A stretch of 56,449 bases of DNA from Lachnospiraceae bacterium (GTDB lineage: Bacteria; Bacillota; Clostridia; Lachnospirales; Lachnospiraceae), in NCBI GenBank assembly GCA_016282915.1, contig JAEELW010000012.1, positions 1-56,449 of the forward strand, read 5' to 3'. The notes beneath the pieces were generated by a model, which had not been told where the DNA came from, searched no databases, and worked only from the letters and a program-made list of their open reading frames with translations. A program made the position numbers and the translations under genes. Positions 51,701 to 56,449 of the stretch are shown in pieces. How positions within the stretch are numbered: the stretch's first letter is position 1; each line of letters starts with the position of its first letter.

Positions 51701-52549
51701 CTTGGCAAGGGCGCATGGAACGGCGTGTATAAGGGCAGCTACAAGATCCTTCCGGATAAATATTCGACTTTCGAAGTTTCCGGACTTAAGGATTCTTACC
51801 CCTACAGTAAATATGGCGTGAAGCCTGTGATCGAAGTAAAGTGCGGCTCGCGTGTACTGAAGGAGGGGCGCGATTACAGCCTCAGCTACAAAAACAATAA
51901 AAAGCTCGGAACCGGCAGCATTGTGCTGAAATTCCTCGGTAATTACAAGGGAGCGACTTACGACGGCGAAAAGAACTTCAAGATCGAGACCGCAGTTCCC
52001 TCGCTGTCGTCCAGTATCCAGGTGATCGCCGGAGATATGATATTTAAGAAACCCGGAAAGTATCAGCCTGCTGTATGGACGATCATCTACGGACGGCTGC
52101 TTGCCAAGAGCGAGCTGAAGGTTGAGCTTATGGAGAAGGATAAGCTGAACGAAGCAAAGAACGGCCTTGTGCTGACTGCAATGGGGACGGGAAATTACAA
52201 TTTCTCGAAGCCGGTTACATACAACGTAGTGGCAGAAGGTAAAGATGTGAACAAGGCAAAGGTGACGCTTGTTCAGGGCGGAAAGACCGTTAAGAAGGTG
52301 CCGTATACCGGAAAAGAGATCACATTCTCTTCTGCAGATGCATCGGCGCCCCAGCTTTCCGTGAAGCTGAAAGATGGTACCGTTTTGACCGGCGCCGAAG
52401 TAGAGGCAAACTTCGACATCTACTACGCGGATAATGTCGAGAAGGGTAAGGCAACGGTGATCCTGAAGGCAAAGAACGGTTCCGGCTTCGTGGGAGCCTG
52501 CGCAGGAGTGTTCACCATCACGGCAATGTCACTGGAAGAAAAGAAATAA
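48710..52549 (+). CDS. Large secreted adhesin-like protein 1 with LWVG-type repeats
   Basis: 1279 residues from ATG 48710 (AAAGGAG upstream; an in-frame ATG at 48638 lies at the promoter and is rejected). Signal peptide ending FAQ, then an acidic Glu/Pro linker. Three repeated modules each open with a Y-x-W/LW-x-G motif (YGVWIGGTEITS, YDLWVGDTQITSYN, YDLWIGDTQITSAN), followed by an N-L-G-G and T-L-x-L-x-G-V-T-x-I pattern and beta-helix-like turns. The last third holds about five Ig-like units of the form (K)PEV-VK-G...LKEGxDYxxxYKNN-GT. No enzymatic motif, LPXTG or SLH is seen at the end (TAMSLEEKK). Probably a surface or released binding protein. Confidence 0.8.
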   Translation: MKKRRSLSLALSFLLTFFMIVSEVGTVPMRAFAQEPEEAQEAETPEEADEPAVEEPEAPAQQLPEEEATEEDAGEPDGDPVEHYGVWIGGTEITSENCDNLPNLEGGTGNLEIIKKNGSYWGYFLTLNGVTGIKGGYDIKSKGEKALIYGTNMIQLLGDSTLTNDNGPIIWVENDINCTVSIRGKHSFKCKSENAAVKAKNGTVEIYSEETELTVINDDGTCLSADRNLYFKNGKVNVSGRAGVHATQKIEFSGDHGDYTIKSTGIGLQPVLSYGSDESDIVLNGTEILKPENGQIVSTGSGMNKMVTIRDQEGESVSEVHVVTTTEKYDLWVGDTQITSYNKDNIPNLEGTDATGTYDPTLHILELHNVTGITGSYKNALIYGTNWLRIEGDSKLDAGNGHVILMEFDPGNMYGHYLIIAGQHTFTNNSANAAIRSVKGDVAIFGVGTDITIKNSNSFGISADMTFELQSGKADITGGAGVYADRIEFKSGEAKITATSMEALRAVSKIVLDEKLEIIEPDQAQIRQKTGSDTSWTIMDKNDKVAKTVVVGPKPEKYDLWIGDTQITSANKDDIPNLKGGKGTYNPNTHTLTLNGVTEITGSHNNALISTDTAEPLNIEGSANLTNQEGSVIYTNGNLTLKGDFYLYSGKSNTIDANTNSITVDGKLTTWSVESGRYGLYTYGGSANVTFKSGRSYLNGKGGVFATTVRFEGGELSADVTENAFNIGNDGDIKFADGYGIIEPSGAFLGADPDSVYSKTVLNADGSRANKVRFGLLSDSGLFVGFDDTDPTITKDADGKYTAVYTGVAVKPEVLLKNNGKVLIEGVDYKVRYSKNVNVGTATVTISGKGKYNKKRVLNFEIVPKDLSDPYNVIIGNTSYQKGKKPAPTVAYYGRILKANKDYEIEVNDTKLTVKGKGNFKGSHTVNILEQEADVYKKSAFKVKFSYENMAYSGFAQRPSWVDLDVRDLEGNSLFSYYDFDVSFSENVNAGTVKFVVLGKGAWNGVYKGSYKILPDKYSTFEVSGLKDSYPYSKYGVKPVIEVKCGSRVLKEGRDYSLSYKNNKKLGTGSIVLKFLGNYKGATYDGEKNFKIETAVPSLSSSIQVIAGDMIFKKPGKYQPAVWTIIYGRLLAKSELKVELMEKDKLNEAKNGLVLTAMGTGNYNFSKPVTYNVVAEGKDVNKAKVTLVQGGKTVKKVPYTGKEITFSSADASAPQLSVKLKDGTVLTGAEVEANFDIYYADNVEKGKATVILKAKNGSGFVGACAGVFTITAMSLEEKK

Positions 52550-52570
52550 AGCAGTTTTCAGCAGGAAGGA

Positions 52571-52597
52571 CCGGCGGCCGGAAGGCCGCCGGTTTTT
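52571..52597 (+). terminator. Intrinsic terminator after adhesin 1
   Basis: Perfect 9-bp GC stem CCGGCGGCC / GGCCGCCGG with a GGAA loop and five Ts. Confidence 0.92.
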
Positions 52598-52616
52598 GAA
52601 GACAGTTTCCTGCAAC

Positions 52617-52652
52617 ATGGGGACGGTTCCTAAGTCCTTTGAATAGCGCGAG
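52617..52652 (+). repeat. REP-like imperfect palindrome
   Basis: ATGGGGACGGTTCC at 52617-52630 shares the GGGGACGGTTC core with the 24-bp repeats at 37575 and 38922 and faces a near-inverted copy, GGAACGTTCCC (52642-52652, 2 mismatches). A T-run follows at 52672-52678, so it may also weakly terminate. Confidence 0.5.
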
Positions 52653-52700
52653 GAACGTTCCCGCGGTCCTTATTTTTTTGAGGATAAAAGGAGTGTGCTC

Positions 52701-52729
52701 TTGTCCTTACAGCACATTTATGATAGAAT
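52701..52729 (+). promoter_or_regulatory. Promoter of the phosphoribosyltransferase gene (TTGTCC, 17 bp, TGa-TAGAAT)
   Basis: -35 TTGTCC (52701-52706), 17-base spacer, -10 TAGAAT (52724-52729) with extended TG. Initiation near 52736 gives a leader of about 23 bases with AAAGGGGG. Confidence 0.7.
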
Positions 52730-52758
52730 AAATGTAATTAAGGAAAGGGGGTTACGTT

Positions 52759-53397
52759 ATGCAGGCTTACAAAAAGATCGATTATGCAAAGAACAAGGAT
52801 GTGGTGCTGCGTTATGTGCCGGGGCATTTCATCACGCCCAATTCCCATGTAAATTATTACATGGACCTGAGCGACATGAAGGCCAGACAGAGAGAGGCGC
52901 GCGCTACCGGCGAAGAGCTGGCGGAGCTGTACCTGGCTTCGGACGTGATCGACACGATTCTCTGCTTAAACGGCATGGAAGTGGTGGGGAGCTATCTGGC
53001 CAACAAGCTCACCAAGGCCGGGATCATTTCCGCAAACAGTCACAAGACCATGTATATCACCAGCCCGGAGTACAATACCAGCGGCCAGATGATGTTCCGT
53101 GAGAATATCGTACACATGATCCGCGGCAAGAAGGTGCTGGTGCTCATCGATGCGGCGACCACCGGCGGCACCTTGAAGAGCGCTCTCGGAACCCTGAAAT
53201 TTTACGAGGGAAGCGTGGTGGGCATCGCAGCCATCTATTCCGTGGCCATGGCCATCGACGGCATCGAGATCCGTTCCCTGTATTCCCTGAAAGATCTTTC
53301 GGATTATGCGAGCTACAGTGCGGAGGATTGCCCCCTGTGCAAAAACGGGGTGACCGTCGACGCGATCTGTAACGGTTTCGGTTATTCCACGATCTGA
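52759..53397 (+). CDS. Orotate-phosphoribosyltransferase-like protein
   Basis: 212 residues. Type I PRTase fold recognised from the PRPP loop VLVLIDAATTGGTLKSA and the upstream NGMEVVGSYLANKLT. The loop normally carries two acidic residues (for example VEDVVTTGG); here the first is Ile (L-I-D), so PRPP handling may differ. A late CPLCKNG could bind metal or be structural. No pyrimidine genes are adjacent and the gene is monocistronic, with its own promoter and terminator, so orotate as substrate is not supported by context. The cytoplasmic role remains open. Confidence 0.75.
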   Translation: MQAYKKIDYAKNKDVVLRYVPGHFITPNSHVNYYMDLSDMKARQREARATGEELAELYLASDVIDTILCLNGMEVVGSYLANKLTKAGIISANSHKTMYITSPEYNTSGQMMFRENIVHMIRGKKVLVLIDAATTGGTLKSALGTLKFYEGSVVGIAAIYSVAMAIDGIEIRSLYSLKDLSDYASYSAEDCPLCKNGVTVDAICNGFGYSTI

Positions 53398-53421
53398 GCG
53401 AAAGCTTCCTCATGATCAGTA

Positions 53422-53453
53422 GCCCCCCCGCACTTTGCGGGGGGCATTTTTTT
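53422..53453 (+). terminator. Intrinsic terminator after the phosphoribosyltransferase
   Basis: GC-only stem from GCCCCCC (53422 onward) with GGGGGGC (ending 53445), extended by GCA/TGC, followed by seven Ts. Confidence 0.93.
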
Positions 53454-53466
53454 GCCTGGAAATGTA

Positions 53467-53495
53467 TTATGATCTAGAACATATATAAATAAAAT
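53467..53495 (+). promoter_or_regulatory. Possible promoter of adhesin 2 (TTATGA, 17 bp, TAAAAT)
   Basis: -10 TAAAAT (53490-53495) in an AT-rich tract, with a poor -35 TTATGA at the correct 17-base distance. The leader would be about 90 bases and include the 53516 inverted repeat. Confidence 0.4.
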
Positions 53496-53515
53496 ACCTA
53501 CTTTTGGCGGTAGAC

Positions 53516-53534
53516 ATCAAAGCGCCGCTTTGAT
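53516..53534 (+). promoter_or_regulatory. Perfect inverted repeat in the adhesin 2 leader
   Basis: ATCAAAGCG / CGCTTTGAT with one central base (19 bases in all), 57 bases before the start codon. It could be an operator or a leader hairpin; no T-run follows. Confidence 0.5.
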
Positions 53535-53591
53535 AGACTGGACAGTGGATTTTCAGGTAATCTGAAAAAAATAGAAAAAGGAGAGAAAACG

Positions 53592-56449
53592 ATGAAGAAA
53601 CAAAGATGGAAACGTTTTCTGGCTACGATCCTTACGGCAGTGATGTGCCTGGGAGAAGTAGGCGGAACGGGGATGACGGTCTTTGCACAGGACGACGTCC
53701 CTGCAACGGAAGAAGCAGTGTCGGAAGACGATGCGGCATCCGAAAATGATGCGGTTTCGGAAGAAGAGGCTGTAACAGAAGACGAAGCGGCGGCGGAAGA
53801 CGAGGCTGTATCGGAAGACGATGCGGCAGCGGAAGATGAGGCTGTTTCGGAAGATGACGCGGCGGAGGAGCCTGCGGAAGAGGAGCAGGAGGAAGTACCT
53901 GCAGAGGAGCCGGATGCGGACGGCGATACCTATGCCCTCTGGGTCGGCGGCGTGCAGGTTACGGATGCGAACAAGGCTGACATCCCGGGCGTGACCGGCG
54001 GTAAGGCCAGCTACGATCCGGAAAGCAAGACGCTGACGCTCAAAGGGGTCAAGGGCTTTAAAGGTGGCTATTATCCGGAGGGGACGCTTACGCCGTATGT
54101 GTATTCCGAGATCGGCTTTGAGGATGGGTTCCGTATAACAGGTGATGCGGAATTTACCACGCCGGACATTTATACAAATGGCTTTTATTTCAATAACGGC
54201 GGAATCGTAAACGGTGATTTTACCATCAGCGGAAAAGCAAGCGGTATATACGGTGATACGAGTGTGCTGACCATAGAAGGCGGTAACATAAAGCTCGAAA
54301 CGGAAGCAAGCGTGGGACTTCGCAGTGAGTACCTCACGATCAGCGGAGGTACCCTTGATGTCACAGGAAAGGTTGATGGCATTCATTGTTTAAAAGAAAT
54401 ATGGATCAATGCCGGAGACGTGAAAGCTTCCGGCACTGAAACCGGTATCATTGCAACTGATCTGTATGTCAATGGCGGTACGGTCGCAGCCACGGCCACA
54501 GGAAAATATGATCCGGAAAAGGCCTACGAAAACACGGTTGACGGAATCACTGTCAGGAGTTATACCCAGCTCGGAGGAACTGTTACGGCCAGGGGTGACG
54601 TGTACGGCCTTGCTGCCTATGACGGTAATATCAAGCTTGAAAATGAGGCGATTTTGGATGCACGCTGCCCGAATACCAATCTTCATATCAGATACAAGGA
54701 TCTGTATATCGGTGTGTATGCGGACAAGGGCAGTATCTATCTGAATGGAGGATGGCTTACCTGCGAAGGCGGCAATGAAAGCTATTCGATCCGTACAACA
54801 GGCGGAGATATCGTCCTGGGAGAGGGCATTTTCGTTTTGGATCCCGAAAACGGCTTTGTCAGTGAGGAATATAGAGATGGCTATATAAAGAGCGGAAAAG
54901 CGATCTTTGGCAGTCGTAACGCTGCTCTTGCTGCCTCAACGGATGGCGTGATCAGTGTCGGGCATAAGGATGTGACGTACTATGGTCTTTGTCTGGGCAA
55001 TGTAGAGGTTACGCCTCTGAACCAGGCGGATATCCCTGTAAAATCCGGTAAGGCATCTTATGATCCGGCAACGAAGACCCTGAAATGTGAGGATGCGGTG
55101 ATCGAAACCTTTAAGGGCATCGACAGATCGGAAGCGATATTGACGTACGATGATCTGACCATCACCGGTAAGCTGACCATCAACAAGGTGGATGACAGCG
55201 GCTATGGCATCCTTGCGGAAGACAGTTCCCTGCAGTTTGTGGACGCGGATGTCACGGCTACCGGGATGAAGTACGGAGCGATCCATGTTACCGATGTTAA
55301 AGTCGGATCTATTAAAGTCATCAACAGCAAACTGGATGTTTCGGCAATGTCGGATGAAAGTGGGGATTGTGCGATCTGGGCCGGGGACAGGATCATACTT
55401 GACAGGGCGTGCATAAAGGCAAGCAGCGGCAACGCCGCGATGGCATGCGGTTTATGGATCGACGGGGAAGAAAAGCACACGATCGTGTCACCGGCGAATG
55501 CATTTTTTGGTGATAATCAGATAACGGATAGAAAAACGATGGGGCCGGCGAAAAGCGTAGAGATCCAGCCTCTTCTTGAGGACGAAGTCTATGTAGGCGA
55601 CACAAAGGTGAATTATTCAAACAAAGATAATGTCCTGGGTGACGGCAAGGTCAGTTATGATCCGGATACAAAGACGCTTCGTTTTAAAGACGCAGATATC
55701 ACATCATTCTCTCCCACATACGGAGCTTGCGTCTATTCCGATTCGGATCTGCGCATTGAGGGCAGCGTAAAGCTGAGCGTGAAAACGCAGTACGGGATCA
55801 GAACGAAAGGCTCCGTAACCCTGAATGCGGATATCGAGGGAACAAAGCCTGAGGTTCTGGTATATGGGGGTACAGAATTATACGTCGAGGGCGGAGAGAT
55901 CAAAGCAACAGTTACCGAAAGTGGCTTGGCCGCAGGGAATGAGCTCAGGATCAGCGGAGGTAAGCTTGACATTACTGCCGGGAACTACGGACTTTGTTCT
56001 TTGAGTAATATTGTGATCAGCGGTGGGGATATAAAGCTAATTGGCTCAAAGAATAATTCGATTTGCGTAAAAATATACAATGCGGATTTTATCATGAACG
56101 GTGGCCGGCTCTATGCGAAAACCGAGAGTGACAGAGTTATATCTGTACGTCAATTACACATTACAGAGAATGACATGCGTATCGCGCTTCCGGAAGGCGG
56201 CTATGAGTATACCGTCGGAATGAATATGGAGGACATCGTAGATCCGGAAACCCGAAGATATGCTAAAGAGGTACTGATCTATAAGAAGGGCACGCAGGAT
56301 TGCAAAGTGAGCTTTGATATGGGCGGCCACGGCACACAGATCGCGCCGCAGACTGTGAAAGACGGGACCGTGATCAGCAGCCCCGATAACCCCAAGGCAA
56401 CGGGCTGGATCTTTGCGGGCTGGTACAGCGATGATCAGTACAGGAATAA
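53592..56449 (+). CDS. Large secreted adhesin-like protein 2 (3' end beyond window)
   Basis: 952 residues are visible; the frame is open to the last base. Strong AAAGGAGAG ribosome site. Signal peptide ending FAQ, then a linker of SEDDAA/SENDAVSEEE-type acidic repeats. Three modules open with ALWVGGVQVTDANKADIPG, YGLCLGNVEVTPLNQADIP and VYVGDTKVNYSNKDN, each followed by a (K)ASYDPxTKTL strand, as in adhesin 1; between them are beta-helix-like turns (ISGG, LTIEGG, VNGG). The end enters an InlB-type (Listeria-Bacteroides, Flg_new) repeat: CKVSFDMGGHG ... WIFAGWYSD. A surface binding protein is likely; the anchor, if any, lies outside the window. Confidence 0.8.
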   Translation, partial: MKKQRWKRFLATILTAVMCLGEVGGTGMTVFAQDDVPATEEAVSEDDAASENDAVSEEEAVTEDEAAAEDEAVSEDDAAAEDEAVSEDDAAEEPAEEEQEEVPAEEPDADGDTYALWVGGVQVTDANKADIPGVTGGKASYDPESKTLTLKGVKGFKGGYYPEGTLTPYVYSEIGFEDGFRITGDAEFTTPDIYTNGFYFNNGGIVNGDFTISGKASGIYGDTSVLTIEGGNIKLETEASVGLRSEYLTISGGTLDVTGKVDGIHCLKEIWINAGDVKASGTETGIIATDLYVNGGTVAATATGKYDPEKAYENTVDGITVRSYTQLGGTVTARGDVYGLAAYDGNIKLENEAILDARCPNTNLHIRYKDLYIGVYADKGSIYLNGGWLTCEGGNESYSIRTTGGDIVLGEGIFVLDPENGFVSEEYRDGYIKSGKAIFGSRNAALAASTDGVISVGHKDVTYYGLCLGNVEVTPLNQADIPVKSGKASYDPATKTLKCEDAVIETFKGIDRSEAILTYDDLTITGKLTINKVDDSGYGILAEDSSLQFVDADVTATGMKYGAIHVTDVKVGSIKVINSKLDVSAMSDESGDCAIWAGDRIILDRACIKASSGNAAMACGLWIDGEEKHTIVSPANAFFGDNQITDRKTMGPAKSVEIQPLLEDEVYVGDTKVNYSNKDNVLGDGKVSYDPDTKTLRFKDADITSFSPTYGACVYSDSDLRIEGSVKLSVKTQYGIRTKGSVTLNADIEGTKPEVLVYGGTELYVEGGEIKATVTESGLAAGNELRISGGKLDITAGNYGLCSLSNIVISGGDIKLIGSKNNSICVKIYNADFIMNGGRLYAKTESDRVISVRQLHITENDMRIALPEGGYEYTVGMNMEDIVDPETRRYAKEVLIYKKGTQDCKVSFDMGGHGTQIAPQTVKDGTVISSPDNPKATGWIFAGWYSDDQYRN

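Noticed and set aside
52695-53102. + strand frame of 135 codons overlapping the PRTase start
   Set aside because: Begins inside the promoter and runs out of frame through the PRTase gene.
1-56449. Prophage, IS element or integrative element
   Set aside because: No transposase, integrase, terminase or capsid-like gene and no tRNA attachment site was seen, despite an accessory stretch at 36-47 kb.

Overview
The window looks like a chromosomal piece of a Gram-positive, anaerobic member of the Clostridia, most likely a Lachnospiraceae-type gut or rumen bacterium. This is inferred from four things: GC near 50 percent with strong GGAGG ribosome sites; a monoderm rod-shape operon (mreB-mreC-mreD-PBP2-rodA followed by mgsA); a giant fused 2-hydroxyacyl-CoA-dehydratase-activase-like protein and a ferredoxin-type aldo/keto reductase typical of anaerobes; and very large secreted proteins built from Ig-like and beta-rich repeats. 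No rRNA, tRNA, CRISPR array, transposase, integrase or phage gene was recognised.

Layout. 1-5.5 kb: housekeeping genes (3' part of an FtsA-like ATPase, a WalJ/YycJ-like metallo-hydrolase, an ACT protein with its PFL/UPF0210 partner, and convergent tmcAL). 5.6-17.5 kb: three large exported proteins in a row with protease folds. The subtilase-like and papain-like ones have lost their catalytic residues, while the third, a membrane-anchored M3 metallopeptidase, keeps its zinc site and carries a long repetitive cytoplasmic tail. 17.6-21 kb: a type II topoisomerase B subunit and a methionine-gamma-lyase-family enzyme. 21-29 kb: a promoter-led elongasome operon ending in methylglyoxal synthase and a lipoprotein D,D-carboxypeptidase. 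28.9-29.4 kb: a gene-free, strongly self-complementary element. 29.4-36.4 kb: a mini P-loop ATPase, a membrane HlyD-like adaptor, a YggS-type PLP protein and the 1416-residue activase fusion.

36.4-46.9 kb is an accessory stretch. It holds three paralogues of a small membrane TPR protein (one short, one broken by two frameshifts, one intact), a Phd/RelE-type toxin-antitoxin pair, an AT-rich zinc-ribbon gene bracketed by a 24-nt direct repeat, SseB-like genes (one frameshifted), a fused HTH / P-loop kinase-like / CYTH protein, an ECF transporter S component and a lipoprotein. 46.9-56.4 kb: a perfect-consensus promoter leading a small ORF and an aldo/keto reductase, then two large secreted paralogous adhesin-like proteins (the second runs off the window) flanking a phosphoribosyltransferase gene, with clear intrinsic terminators.

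How the parts fit: the first third and the last 8 kb are devoted to the cell surface, and the middle to wall elongation and division. The strongest candidate for something new is the run of two catalytically dead protease-fold proteins beside an intact membrane metallopeptidase with a repeat tail (5622-17519). Secondary candidates are the HTH-kinase-CYTH fusion (43387-44694) and the structured intergenic element (28937-29357). All family names come from reading motifs by eye; no database search was run.
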